A DNA stretch of 64,000 nt, taken from Microbacterium sp. M28. GTDB taxonomy: Bacteria > Actinomycetota > Actinomycetes > Actinomycetales > Microbacteriaceae. The position numbers were made by a program, and so were the translations under genes. Position 1 is the first letter of the stretch. Each line of letters starts with the position of its first letter. Positions 20,732 to 29,932 of this stretch are shown here, one piece after another. The stretch is from the NCBI RefSeq assembly GCF_025836995.1, contig NZ_CP107546.1, positions 2,232,001 to 2,296,000 of the forward strand, written 5' to 3'. A model generated the notes under the pieces. That model was given only the letters and a program-made list of their open reading frames with translations. It made no database searches and had not been told where the DNA came from.

Positions 20732-22305
20732 GCCTGCGACTCCACGCGGGGGAACAGCGGGGCAAGACCGTTGACGTTCGTCCCCGGCTTCAGGATGCCC
20801 CATGCGCCGGCCTCGCGGATCGGCTGATCCCGCAGCCTGCCGATGCTCTCGGCGGCCCCCAGCGAGATCCACAGCTTCTCGGTGGCCTGCGGCATGACGG
20901 GCGAGAGCAGCACGGCGAGCGCGCGCAGCCCCTCGGCGCAGGTGTAGAGGACCGTGCCGAGACGGGAGCGCTGCTCGTCGTCGCGGGCGAGGGCCCACGG
21001 CTCGTTCTCGGTGATGTAACCGTTGAGAGCATCGACGATGGTCCAGATCCGCGTGATCGCCTCGTCGATGCGGAACTGATCGATCGCGGCATCCGCGGCT
21101 GTCGCGGCATCCGCGACGATCTTCTGGATCGCGAGATCGGCCTCGGTGTATTCGCCGGCCGGCGGAACGATCCCCTCGAAGTAGCGCTCGATCATGGCGA
21201 CCGTGCGCGACGCGAGATTTCCGAAACCGTTGGCGAGCTCGGCCTGGTACCGGGCGGAGAGGTCCTCCCAGCTGAACGAGCCGTCCTGGCCGAACGCGAT
21301 CGCGGACAGGAAGTAGAACCGGTAGGCGTCGGAGCCGAACACATCGGTGATCTCGGTCGGCGCGATACCCGTGAGCTTGGACTTGGACATCTTCTCGCCG
21401 CCGACCAGCAGCCAGCCGTGCGCGAAGACCCCCTTGGGCACGTCGAGCCCCGCGGCCATCAGCAGCGCGGGCCAGATGACGGCGTGGAAGCGCAGGATGT
21501 CCTTGCCGACCACGTGATAGGCGGGCCAACGGCGCTCGAACTGCGCCTCATCCGAGCCGTAGCCGACCGCGGTGGCGTAGTTGAGCAGCGCGTCCACCCA
21601 CACGTAGATGACGTGCGACTCGTCCCAGGGCAGCGGGATGCCCCAGTCGAACGTGGAGCGCGAGATCGAGAGGTCCTTCAGGCCCTGGCTGACGAACGAG
21701 ACGACCTCGTTGCGCGCGGAGTGCGGGCGCACGAAGTCGGGTTCGGTCTTGTACAGCTCGAGCAGCCGGTCCTGGAACTCGCTGAGCTTGAAGAAGTAGT
21801 TCTTCTCCTGCAGCAGCTCGAGCGGCTTGGAGTGGATCGCGCAGACCTTCAGGCCTTCGAAGGGGCCGGTGCCGTCGACGATCTCGGACTCCGGCTTGAA
21901 CTCCTCGCAGCCGACGCAGTACAGCGCCTCGTACTCGCCCGCGTAGATGTAGCCGGCGTCGTACAGGCGCTGGAAGAACACCTGCACGTTGGTCTCGTGC
22001 CGCTCCTGCGTGGTGCGGATGAAGTCGTCGTTGGCGACGTCGAGGGTGTTCAGCAGCGGGAACCAGCTCTCGGTGACGAGCTTGTCCACCCACTCCTGCG
22101 GAGTGACGTTGTTGGCGGCGGCGGCCCGCAGCATCTTCTGACCGTGCTCATCGGTGCCGGTGAGCATCCACGTGTCATCGCCCGCCTGGCGGTGCCAGCG
22201 CGCGAGCGTGTCGACGGCCACCGACGTGTACCCGTGGCCGATGTGGGGCACGTCGGACGGGTAGTAGATGGGCGTGGTGATGTAGAAGGATTCGCCTGCG
22301 GGCAT
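20728..22305 (-). CDS. metG: Methionyl-tRNA synthetase
   Basis: Charges tRNA-Met; class I synthetase, 525 residues. The HIGH motif appears as HIGH in PSDVPHIGHGY near residue 20, a zinc-knuckle-like segment as YCVGCEEF near 130, and the KMSKS loop as EKMSKSKLTG near 310. The anticodon-binding helical domain follows; no C-terminal tRNA-binding extension is present, as is usual for short actinobacterial MetG. A TAGAAT box lies 6 nt before the ATG. The TatD gene overlaps its stop. Confidence 0.96.
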   Translation of the reverse strand: MPAGESFYITTPIYYPSDVPHIGHGYTSVAVDTLARWHRQAGDDTWMLTGTDEHGQKMLRAAAANNVTPQEWVDKLVTESWFPLLNTLDVANDDFIRTTQERHETNVQVFFQRLYDAGYIYAGEYEALYCVGCEEFKPESEIVDGTGPFEGLKVCAIHSKPLELLQEKNYFFKLSEFQDRLLELYKTEPDFVRPHSARNEVVSFVSQGLKDLSISRSTFDWGIPLPWDESHVIYVWVDALLNYATAVGYGSDEAQFERRWPAYHVVGKDILRFHAVIWPALLMAAGLDVPKGVFAHGWLLVGGEKMSKSKLTGIAPTEITDVFGSDAYRFYFLSAIAFGQDGSFSWEDLSARYQAELANGFGNLASRTVAMIERYFEGIVPPAGEYTEADLAIQKIVADAATAADAAIDQFRIDEAITRIWTIVDALNGYITENEPWALARDDEQRSRLGTVLYTCAEGLRALAVLLSPVMPQATEKLWISLGAAESIGRLRDQPIREAGAWGILKPGTNVNGLAPLFPRVESQA

Positions 22306-22311
22306 AGGTCG

Positions 22312-22317
22312 ATTCTA
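22312..22317 (-). promoter_or_regulatory. -10 box for metG (leaderless type)
   Basis: TAGAAT ends 6 nt before the metG ATG; no Shine-Dalgarno sequence. Confidence 0.6.
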
Positions 22318-22335
22318 GGTGCGATCGCCGGTGCG

Positions 22336-22971
22336 TTACGCGCCTGCCGGCGCGGTGGCGGTGTGGAGCGTCGCCGTCACAGAGCCGTGCGGGCGTGCAC
22401 TCGCCTCCCCGGCGGTCCGCTCGCGGCGTTCCTGCGCGGTGACGACGAATCCGGCATCCCTGAGCAGGACGCCGAGCGCGTCGGCATCCCAGAAGTATGC
22501 GGTCGTGACGGCATGCGCGAACGGTTGCCGCGGGATGCCGTCGAAGAAGCCGATCAGCACGGAGCCGCCCGGCCGCAGCACGCGGGCGAGCTCCGCGAGA
22601 ATCTCGGGGAGCTCGGCCGGCGGCGTGTGGATCAGCGAGTACCAGGCGAGGATGCCGTCGAACGAGGCGTCCTCGAACGGGAGCGCTCGGAGGTCGGCCT
22701 GCTCGAACCACGGGTCGGGGAATCGCGTCCGCGCCGCCGCGAGGAGCTGCGAGGACAGATCGGCGCCGACCGCATCACGATCGCCGTCGTGCAGGAACTG
22801 CGTCCAGTGCCCTGGCCCGCAGCCCGCGTCGAGGAGCCGACCAGGAGTGGCGTCGCGCCAGGCTTCGATGCCGCGCCGGTCGACGGCATCCATCTGGTCG
22901 AGCGAACCGAGGATCGCGGTGTACTCGGTTGCGCGGGCGTCGTAGGCATCCGCGATCGAGGCATCGGTCAT
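22336..22971 (-). CDS. Class I SAM-dependent methyltransferase
   Basis: Small-molecule-type methyltransferase, 211 residues, target unknown. The SAM-binding motif I is LLDAGCGPGHWTQFL, followed by acidic AVGADLSSQLL and a motif near FDGILAWYSLIH, all in the order expected for the Methyltransf_11/25 group. The ATG (MTDASIADAYDARA) is chosen over an upstream in-frame ATG that lies in the repeat-rich gap. It has a TAGGCT box 7 nt upstream. It stands alone between metG and rsmI. Confidence 0.82.
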   Translation of the reverse strand: MTDASIADAYDARATEYTAILGSLDQMDAVDRRGIEAWRDATPGRLLDAGCGPGHWTQFLHDGDRDAVGADLSSQLLAAARTRFPDPWFEQADLRALPFEDASFDGILAWYSLIHTPPAELPEILAELARVLRPGGSVLIGFFDGIPRQPFAHAVTTAYFWDADALGVLLRDAGFVVTAQERRERTAGEASARPHGSVTATLHTATAPAGA

Positions 22972-22978
22972 GACGACG

Positions 22979-22984
22979 AGCCTA
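22979..22984 (-). promoter_or_regulatory. -10 box for the methyltransferase gene (leaderless type)
   Basis: TAGGCT ends 7 nt before the ATG. Confidence 0.5.
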
Positions 22985-23045
22985 CGAGCGCCGGTGCAAC
23001 GTCGGCGTTGTGCGCCATCCCCGGACGATTCGAGCGAATCTCGCC

Positions 23046-23064
23046 GGAGATGGCGTACATCTCC
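23046..23064. repeat. Short inverted repeat upstream of the methyltransferase
   Basis: GGAGATG and CATCTCC separated by GCGTA. Perfect 7-bp arms; could be a hairpin or a protein site. Confidence 0.4.
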
Positions 23065-23105
23065 GCGCGAAGCGTACGGGTGCAACCGCGGCGGACCCGC
23101 CATGG

Positions 23106-23174
23106 TTCTCGCAGAACGACACTGACCTCGCAGAAAAGCGGCGGATTCCTGCGAGATCCTCGCAGTTCTGCGAG
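23106..23174. repeat. Cluster of five CTCGCAG/CTGCGAG heptamers
   Basis: CTCGCAG occurs at 23108, 23127 and 23159, and its complement at 23149-23155 and 23168-23174; the last pair forms the palindrome CTCGCAGTTCTGCGAG. The 244-nt gap between rsmI and the methyltransferase holds no credible gene; a 73-codon frame through it has no ribosome-binding site and only reflects the repeats. Either a REP-like element or a regulatory array. Confidence 0.6.
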
Positions 23175-23215
23175 ATCCGCGCTGCAGGAGAACCGCGCTG
23201 CACGGGATCCGTGCG

Positions 23216-24037
23216 TCAGCGCGTTCGGGCGGCGAGGGCCTGCTGATAAAGGTCGCGCGAGCTCAGCCCGGTGGCGGCGGCGACCTCGGCGCAGGCGTCC
23301 TTGAGCCGGATGCCGGAGGCGACGAGCGCCTGGACCTGCGCGGAGGCATCCTCTGCGGAGGTCTCGACGGGCGCGGCGCCTTCGACCACGACGACGATCT
23401 CGCCTTTGACGCCCTGCTCGGCCCAGGCGACGAGTTCGGATGCCGTGCCGCGACGCACCTCTTCGTACAGTTTCGTCAGCTCGCGGCAGACCGCGATGCG
23501 GCGGTCATCGCCGAAGGCCGCGCCCATGTCAGCCAGGCTCGATGCGAGCCGGGAGGGAGATTCGAAGAAGACCATGGTGCGCTGTTCACCGGCGAGCGCG
23601 ACGAGCGCGGAGCGCCGCTCCCCCGGTTTCCGCGGCAGAAAGCCCTCGAACGCGAACCGGTCTGTCGGCAGCCCCGAGATCGCGAGCGCCATGAGCACCG
23701 CGCTCGGGCCGGGGATCGCGGTGACGGTGACTCCGGCCTCGACGGCAGCGGCGACGACGCCGTATCCGGGATCGCTGACCGCCGGCATCCCCGCGTCGCT
23801 GACGAGCACGACGTCCTGCTCGGCGGCGAGGGCGACCAGTTCCGCGGCCTTGTGCTTCTCGTTGTGATCGTGCAGGGCGATCAGGCGCGGGCGGTTCTCG
23901 ATCTTCAGGGCCTGCAGCAGCCGTTGCGTCGTTCGGGTGTCCTCGGCTGCGACCACCTCGGCGTTCTCGAGGACCTCGATCAGGCGCCGGGACGCGTCGC
24001 CGAGATTGCCGATCGGTGTGGCGGCCAGGATGATCAC
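23216..24037 (-). CDS. rsmI: 16S rRNA (cytidine-1402-2'-O)-methyltransferase RsmI
   Basis: Adds the 2'-O-methyl group to C1402 in the decoding centre of 16S rRNA. The 273 residues belong to the tetrapyrrole-methylase fold: TPIGNLGD at the N-terminus, the EDTRTTQRLL segment, LVSDAGMPAVSDPG and GPSAVLMALAISGLP in family order. The start is GTG, supported by TAAGCT 6 nt upstream. Divergent from the protein mannosyltransferase gene with overlapping promoter zones. Confidence 0.95.
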   Translation of the reverse strand: MIILAATPIGNLGDASRRLIEVLENAEVVAAEDTRTTQRLLQALKIENRPRLIALHDHNEKHKAAELVALAAEQDVVLVSDAGMPAVSDPGYGVVAAAVEAGVTVTAIPGPSAVLMALAISGLPTDRFAFEGFLPRKPGERRSALVALAGEQRTMVFFESPSRLASSLADMGAAFGDDRRIAVCRELTKLYEEVRRGTASELVAWAEQGVKGEIVVVVEGAAPVETSAEDASAQVQALVASGIRLKDACAEVAAATGLSSRDLYQQALAARTR

Positions 24038-24043
24038 ACGTTC

Positions 24044-24049
24044 AGCTTA
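24044..24049 (-). promoter_or_regulatory. -10 box for rsmI (leaderless type)
   Basis: TAAGCT ends 6 nt before the GTG start; no Shine-Dalgarno sequence. Confidence 0.6.
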
Positions 24050-24061
24050 GGTCGTGAGCCA

Positions 24062-24067
24062 TAGGCT
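24062..24067 (+). promoter_or_regulatory. -10 box for the mannosyltransferase gene (leaderless type)
   Basis: TAGGCT ends 6 nt before the GTG start. It faces away from the rsmI box 12 nt to the left. Confidence 0.6.
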
Positions 24068-24073
24068 GGTGGC

Positions 24074-25630
24074 GTGACCGCATCCGTGCCCCTGCTGCCG
24101 CCTCCGGCCGCGCGGTCGACGCTGTGGGGACGCTTCCGCACGCGCTTCCTGGAGGATCCGGAGTGGTCCGGGCTCCTGCGCTGGTTCGTGCCGCTGATCA
24201 TCACGGCGCTGGCCGCCGTGCTGCGCCTGGTGAACCTCGATCGACCGCACACGCTGGCCTTCGACGAGACGTACTACGTCAAGGACGCCTGGTCGCTGCT
24301 CGCGCTCGGATACGAAGGCACCTGGGGCGATGGGGCGAACGAGCAGCTCCCGGCTGGAGACACCGGCGCGCTCGGTGAGCAGGGCAGTTTCATCGTCCAC
24401 CCTCCGCTGGGAAAGTGGATCATCGCGATCGGCATGGCCCTCTTCGGCCCCGGTTCGAGCGGCGGGTGGCGGCTGACCACGGCGATCCTCGGCGCTGCGA
24501 CGGTGCTGGTCGTGCACCTGATCGCGCTCGCCCTGACGCGATCCCTGCCTGTTGCGGCGATCGCGAGCGGGCTGCTGGCGATCGACGGACTGAGCATCGT
24601 GATGAGCCGGATCGCGCTGCTCGACGGCATCCTCACCTTCTTCCTCGTGCTGGGCGTCCTGTTCGTCGTGCTGGATCGACGCAGGACCATTCCGCGAGTG
24701 GAACGACGGGATGCCGAGGCACCCGACCCGCTGTGGGGACGCGTGCTCTGGCGACGCCCGTGGATCGTCGCGGCCGGCCTCGCGCTCGGCGCCGCGACGG
24801 CTGTGAAATGGTCGGGGCTGTACGCGCTCGCAGGTCTCGGGATCTACCTCGTCGTCACGGATGCGCTCGCTCGTCGCCGGGCGGGCGTCGTGTTCTGGCC
24901 GACGGATGCCGCGGTGCGCCAGGGCCCCGTGACATTCCTGCTGCTCGTGCCGCCGGCACTGCTCGTGTATCTCGTCTCGTGGACGGGCTGGCTCGTCACG
25001 AGCGCGGGGTACGACCGGGGCAGCGACGCGAACCCGCTGACGGCGCTGTGGAACTATCACCAGGCCATGTATGGCTTCCACGTCGGGCTCGCCACCGGGC
25101 ATCCGTACGCCAGTCCGGCCTGGCAGTGGCCGCTGCTGCTGCGGCCGACAGCCGTGTGGGTCGACAGCGCCGACCAGTCCTGCTGGGGAACCGACCACTG
25201 CATCGCGGTCATCACCGCCGTGCCGAACCCGCTCATCTGGTACGGCGGCGTCGCAGCGGCCGTGTACCTGCTGTACCGCTTCGTGCGCGGTCTCGTCCGC
25301 CGTGCCCCGATGCCGTGGCAGTACGGCATCCCGCTCGTCGGTCTCGCCGTCACCTACGTGCCGTGGCTGCTCGTGCCGGGGAGGACGATCTTCCAGTTCT
25401 ATACGGTCGCGATGATGCCGTTCCTCGTGATCGCGCTCGCCCTGGCGCTCCGCGATCTGGCGGGGCACCGGCGCGATCCGCTGCACCGCCGACAGGCCGG
25501 CGAGCGGACGATCATGGTGTTCCTCGTGCTCGCGGTCCTCGTCTCGGCGTTCTTCTATCCGCTCTGGACCGGCATCAACGTCCCGTACACGTTCTGGCTC
25601 ATCCACAACTGGCTGCCGGGCTGGGTGTGA
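24074..25630 (+). CDS. pmt: Polyprenyl-phosphate-mannose protein mannosyltransferase (GT39)
   Basis: Membrane glycosyltransferase that moves mannose from a polyprenyl-phosphate donor to secreted proteins, as in actinobacterial O-mannosylation. The 518 residues contain about ten hydrophobic segments. The first external loop holds the acidic FDETYYVKDAWSL motif expected for PMT catalysis, with the MSRIALLDG and ATAVKWSGLYAL segments typical of the family. Start is GTG. The adjacent rsmI gene is a common neighbour of pmt in actinobacteria. Confidence 0.9.
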   Translation: MTASVPLLPPPAARSTLWGRFRTRFLEDPEWSGLLRWFVPLIITALAAVLRLVNLDRPHTLAFDETYYVKDAWSLLALGYEGTWGDGANEQLPAGDTGALGEQGSFIVHPPLGKWIIAIGMALFGPGSSGGWRLTTAILGAATVLVVHLIALALTRSLPVAAIASGLLAIDGLSIVMSRIALLDGILTFFLVLGVLFVVLDRRRTIPRVERRDAEAPDPLWGRVLWRRPWIVAAGLALGAATAVKWSGLYALAGLGIYLVVTDALARRRAGVVFWPTDAAVRQGPVTFLLLVPPALLVYLVSWTGWLVTSAGYDRGSDANPLTALWNYHQAMYGFHVGLATGHPYASPAWQWPLLLRPTAVWVDSADQSCWGTDHCIAVITAVPNPLIWYGGVAAAVYLLYRFVRGLVRRAPMPWQYGIPLVGLAVTYVPWLLVPGRTIFQFYTVAMMPFLVIALALALRDLAGHRRDPLHRRQAGERTIMVFLVLAVLVSAFFYPLWTGINVPYTFWLIHNWLPGWV

Positions 25631-25637
25631 TCGCGGT

Positions 25638-26402
25638 TCAGCCTCCGTGCTGAACCGCGGACGAGGTGCGCGCCCTGGCGCGCAGACGCGCCGCATCGCG
25701 GTCGTACATCGCCGCGTGACCCGCCAGTTCGGGGCGGTCCGACGCGTGCACCCGCGAGTGCGCCGCGAGCGCATCCAGGCGATCCGCCATCATCCGCCAG
25801 AGCTCCTCGGCGGATGCGGACGACCCGTAGGCCGCCATGAGCAACTCCCGACGCCTGCTCTCCGCTGCGAGGATCTCGGCCGGCGCATCGGCATCCTCGA
25901 CGTAAGGGATCAGACGGTAGGCGAGGTACGCGAGATCCCAGAGCCTCGGGCCAGGGGATGCCGTGTCGAAGTCGATGACGCCGACGAGCCGCTCGCGATC
26001 GAACACGAAGTTGTACGGCGCGAAGTCGTTGTGGCAGATGACCTCGACGGGTTCACGCGCCGGCAGCTGCCAGCCCGTTCTCCTTTCGGCGAGATCTCCG
26101 GTCGCGTCATGGATGCGGCGGAGCAACCGGCCGGCATCCTGCAGGATCTCCTCGCGCCACAGCCACGACGGAAGCGGATAGTGGCCCACGTCGCCCGCGA
26201 CGAACGAGAGCCGCTCGTGACCGTCCTCCGTGACACCGATGACCCGCGGCACGTGATCGATGCCGGCGCTCTCGAGCGCGTCCAGGAGCGCGTGCACGTT
26301 CGGCGTCCACGGGCCTGTGGGGCGCCGAACCTCATCGCCGACGCGGACGACGGCGTTCATGTTGCCGCCGGTGAGCGGGATCTGCTCGTCTGGGTCGGTC
26401 AT
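25638..26402 (-). CDS. Aminoglycoside phosphotransferase-family kinase
   Basis: Protein-kinase-like small-molecule phosphotransferase (APH family), 254 residues. The catalytic loop reads HNDFAPYNFVF and the metal-binding motif VIDFDTASPGPRLWDLAYL, both intact. Family members phosphorylate many substrates, and nothing here indicates aminoglycoside resistance. It is convergent with the mannosyltransferase gene (7-nt gap). TACGAT lies 6 nt before the ATG. Confidence 0.87.
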   Translation of the reverse strand: MTDPDEQIPLTGGNMNAVVRVGDEVRRPTGPWTPNVHALLDALESAGIDHVPRVIGVTEDGHERLSFVAGDVGHYPLPSWLWREEILQDAGRLLRRIHDATGDLAERRTGWQLPAREPVEVICHNDFAPYNFVFDRERLVGVIDFDTASPGPRLWDLAYLAYRLIPYVEDADAPAEILAAESRRRELLMAAYGSSASAEELWRMMADRLDALAAHSRVHASDRPELAGHAAMYDRDAARLRARARTSSAVQHGG

Positions 26403-26408
26403 GCCCTG

Positions 26409-26414
26409 ATCGTA
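26409..26414 (-). promoter_or_regulatory. -10 box for the phosphotransferase gene (leaderless type)
   Basis: TACGAT ends 6 nt before the ATG. Confidence 0.5.
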
Positions 26415-26457
26415 CGCACCGCCGGGGGTGAGAGGTTGACGTGCTGCGGCAGGCAGC

Positions 26458-26492
26458 GCGTTTCGACTCGCTCCGCTCGCTCAAACGAGCGA
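26458..26492. repeat. GCGTTTCGACTCGCTCCGCT-type repeat, intergenic copy
   Basis: Short repeat with internal CGCTCCGCTCGCTC symmetry, in the 127-nt gap between two minus-strand genes. The same GCGTTTCGACTCG sequence, in both orientations, occurs inside hrpA at 31.7 kb, so this belongs to a dispersed family. Confidence 0.65.
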
Positions 26493-26529
26493 CGGGTGAA
26501 CGAGGGGGCGAGGGAGGGAGCCAGACGGC

Positions 26530-28332
26530 TCAGCGGGTCCGCGGGATCTCCGCGGGGTCCGACGTCGGCAGCCGGCACACGAACGACCGGCAGTCGTAGG
26601 CGACGCCGTCGGACTGCCCCTTTCCGTCGAACAGTTCGAATCCGGCATCCGTGAAGGCGCGCGCCTGCGCCGGTGTCACGACGGCCACCACGTCGGCATC
26701 CGCACCGCGCGCCGCGTCGGCCAGGGCGGACTCGCCATCCGAGGTCACCACCACCAGCTGTCGCGGCGCCTCGACCAGCCCGGCGGCGACCGCGAGCATC
26801 GTGCCGTGCCCGAACGGATGTCGCAGAGCCGATTTCCCATGCAGGCGTACGCGCTCCTCCGCGGCGGCGCGGTAGCGCTCCCCCGCCCCGAGCCGCCACG
26901 CCGTCAGCGCCGCCTGCGCGACGGCGGCAGAGCCCGAAGGCAGGTCGCCGTCGGTCTCATCCGGCGCGACCGCGATGCCCTGGGCACTCAGCACCGGGTC
27001 CGGCTCGGCGCCGTCCGCGAGGACATCGTCGAGCAGGGACCTGGCGGTCTCCGCCCATGAACTCTCGCCTGTCGCGACGGCGAGAGCGAAGAGCCCGTCG
27101 GCGAGCAGCCCGATGTCGGCCGCCGTCGCGACGGCGGCCGATGCCACCGCATCGAGTGAGAGACGCACCAGCCGACCGTCGCGCCCGCGATTCGTGGCGA
27201 GCACGAAGGTCGCTGCACCCGCCGCGGCGTCGATCCAGGCTTGCTCCCCCGTCGCTGCCCCCGCACGCGCGAGCGCACCGATCGCCAGCCCGTTCCAGGC
27301 CGAGATCACCTTGCCGTCGACCGCCGGCGGTTCCAGGTGCCGGCGCTCGTCGAGGTCGCGCAGGTAATAGCCGCCCTCACTGCGCTCCCCGTCGATCCAG
27401 GATTCCGAGTCCTGGGCTGCCCCGAATCCGCCGCCGTCCAGGCGGAGCGTGTCGAGCAGGAACGATGCGACCCCGCGAGCTGTGGCGTGATCGCCCTCAC
27501 GGCACGCGACGTCCAACAATTGGGCGTTGTCGGTCAGCATCCGCTCATAGTGCGGAACGCTCCAGTCCCGTTGCGTCGCGTACCGGAAGAAGCCCCCGTC
27601 GGCGTCGCGCAGCGCCGAGCCCGCCATGGCCTCGAGCGCGCGGGAGCCGGATGCCGCGGCATCCGGTGCGCCCGAGCGCACGAGCGGCGACTGCAGGAAC
27701 GACAGGGTCGTGGCGACGGGGAACTTCGGCGCGCCGCCGAACCCGCCGAATGCCCGATCCTCCTGCGCCGCGATCGCGTCGGCGGCCGCAGTCAGATCCT
27801 CGGCGGTCGGCAGATCCGCCGGCGCGGAGGCGGATGCTTCGGCGAGCGCGTTCGCGACGGCATCCGCCGATTCGACCACGCGGTCGTGGCGGATCGTCCA
27901 TGCCTCCTGCACCGCCGCAAGCACGTCGCGGAACGCCGGCATCTGTCCGCGCGCTTCCGGCGGCCAGTACGTACCGGCGAAGAAGGTGTGCCCCTCGCCG
28001 GTCGTGAACACGGTCAGTGGCCAGCCGAGGTTCTGCGTGAAGGCCGAGGCTGCGGCCATGTACGCGCCGTCGACATCCGGATGCTCCTCGCGGTCGACCT
28101 TGACGTTGACGAAATCGCGATTCATGATCTCGGCGATCGCGTCGTCCGAGAACGACTCCCTCGCCATGACGTGGCACCAGTGGCACGTGGAGTAGCCGAT
28201 CGAGATCAGCATCGGCACGCCGCGCCGTCGAGCCTCCGCGAACGCCTCGGGACCCCAGGGCCACCAGTCGACCGGGTTGTCGGCGTGCGCCCGCAGGTAC
28301 GGGCTCAGGGTGTCCGCGAGCCGATTCGTCAT
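26530..28332 (-). CDS. DUF255 / YyaL-like thioredoxin-domain protein
   Basis: Member of the conserved spermatogenesis-associated-protein-20 / YyaL family; function unknown, probably cytoplasmic. The 600 residues begin with a thioredoxin-like domain ([18 protein letters not shown], then the redox-like STCHWCHVM motif near residue 50), followed by an alpha-helical barrel related to N-acylglucosamine epimerases. TACCGT lies 6 nt before the ATG. The gene stands apart from its neighbours. Confidence 0.88.
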   Translation of the reverse strand: MTNRLADTLSPYLRAHADNPVDWWPWGPEAFAEARRRGVPMLISIGYSTCHWCHVMARESFSDDAIAEIMNRDFVNVKVDREEHPDVDGAYMAAASAFTQNLGWPLTVFTTGEGHTFFAGTYWPPEARGQMPAFRDVLAAVQEAWTIRHDRVVESADAVANALAEASASAPADLPTAEDLTAAADAIAAQEDRAFGGFGGAPKFPVATTLSFLQSPLVRSGAPDAAASGSRALEAMAGSALRDADGGFFRYATQRDWSVPHYERMLTDNAQLLDVACREGDHATARGVASFLLDTLRLDGGGFGAAQDSESWIDGERSEGGYYLRDLDERRHLEPPAVDGKVISAWNGLAIGALARAGAATGEQAWIDAAAGAATFVLATNRGRDGRLVRLSLDAVASAAVATAADIGLLADGLFALAVATGESSWAETARSLLDDVLADGAEPDPVLSAQGIAVAPDETDGDLPSGSAAVAQAALTAWRLGAGERYRAAAEERVRLHGKSALRHPFGHGTMLAVAAGLVEAPRQLVVVTSDGESALADAARGADADVVAVVTPAQARAFTDAGFELFDGKGQSDGVAYDCRSFVCRLPTSDPAEIPRTR

Positions 28333-28338
28333 GACCCC

Positions 28339-28344
28339 ACGGTA
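28339..28344 (-). promoter_or_regulatory. -10 box for the DUF255 gene (leaderless type)
   Basis: TACCGT ends 6 nt before the ATG. Confidence 0.5.
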
Positions 28345-28365
28345 CGCCCGCCGCGCGGTCGCGCG

Positions 28366-28935
28366 TCACCCAGCGAGGACCTCGACCGGTCGCGTCGTCG
28401 CGTAGCCCACGAGAGGGAGGGACCGCTCGGCGGCGACCGCGATGCGCTCCCGCAGGAGCTCGGAGGCCACGACGTAGCCGTCGAAGTCCGTGGTGCTCGC
28501 GTACACGCCGATCGGCAGCGTCAGCGCCTGGAAGAACGCGAACAGGGGTCGCAGCTGATGCTCGATGATGAGCGCGTGCCGCTCCCCGCCGCCTGTCGCG
28601 GCGAGCAGCACCGGCTTGCCGACGAGCGCGTACTGTCCGATGAAGTCGAACAGATGCTTGAACAGTCCTGTGAACGACGCCCGATACACCGGGCTTCCGA
28701 CGATGAGGAGGTCGGCCTGCTCGATCGCGACGAGCTGCGCCTCGACGTCGGCGGGAAGCTCCTCCCGGCGGAGCGCGCCGGCCAGGGCGGGACCGACGGC
28801 CGTCAGTTCGACGACGGTCACCTCGGCCGGCGCGCGTTCTGCCACGGCATCGGCGATCGCGCGGACGAGAGCGGTCGTCTTGCTGGGCTCGTGGAGAGAA
28901 CCGGATACGGCCACGATGCGATAGGGAGCTGTCAT
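28366..28935 (-). CDS. NAD(P)H-dependent FMN reductase
   Basis: Flavin reductase of the SsuE/MsuE type, 189 residues. The N-terminal [14 protein letters not shown] segment binds FMN phosphate, and [19 protein letters not shown] is the conserved second motif. Such enzymes supply reduced flavin to monooxygenases (e.g. sulfonate use), but no monooxygenase gene is near, so the role is open. TACCGT lies 8 nt before the ATG. Confidence 0.85.
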   Translation of the reverse strand: MTAPYRIVAVSGSLHEPSKTTALVRAIADAVAERAPAEVTVVELTAVGPALAGALRREELPADVEAQLVAIEQADLLIVGSPVYRASFTGLFKHLFDFIGQYALVGKPVLLAATGGGERHALIIEHQLRPLFAFFQALTLPIGVYASTTDFDGYVVASELLRERIAVAAERSLPLVGYATTRPVEVLAG

Positions 28936-29009
28936 GTGTCAGGACGGTACTCGCGACGACGCCCCGTGCCGCACGAGGCGACACGGGGCGTCATGTGACG
29001 TCTGATGAC

Positions 29010-29858
<849 letters not shown>

Positions 29859-29932
29859 GGACGGCAGCCGCGACGATGCACGGGTGACGCGCCTCGCGAT
29901 CGACCTCGTCGCGCGTCGTACGATGGAGGGCT

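Noticed and set aside
22982-23203. Possible 73-residue gene in the CTCGCAG repeat region
   Set aside because: No start signal; the peptide sequence simply reflects the repeats.
20713-23304. Open frame of 863 codons on plus opposite metG and the methyltransferase
   Set aside because: Antisense shadow over metG; no domain and no ribosome-binding site.
26458-26492. Terminator of the phosphotransferase or DUF255 gene
   Set aside because: It is upstream of one and far from the end of the other, lacks paired arms of its own, and matches the hrpA repeat instead.
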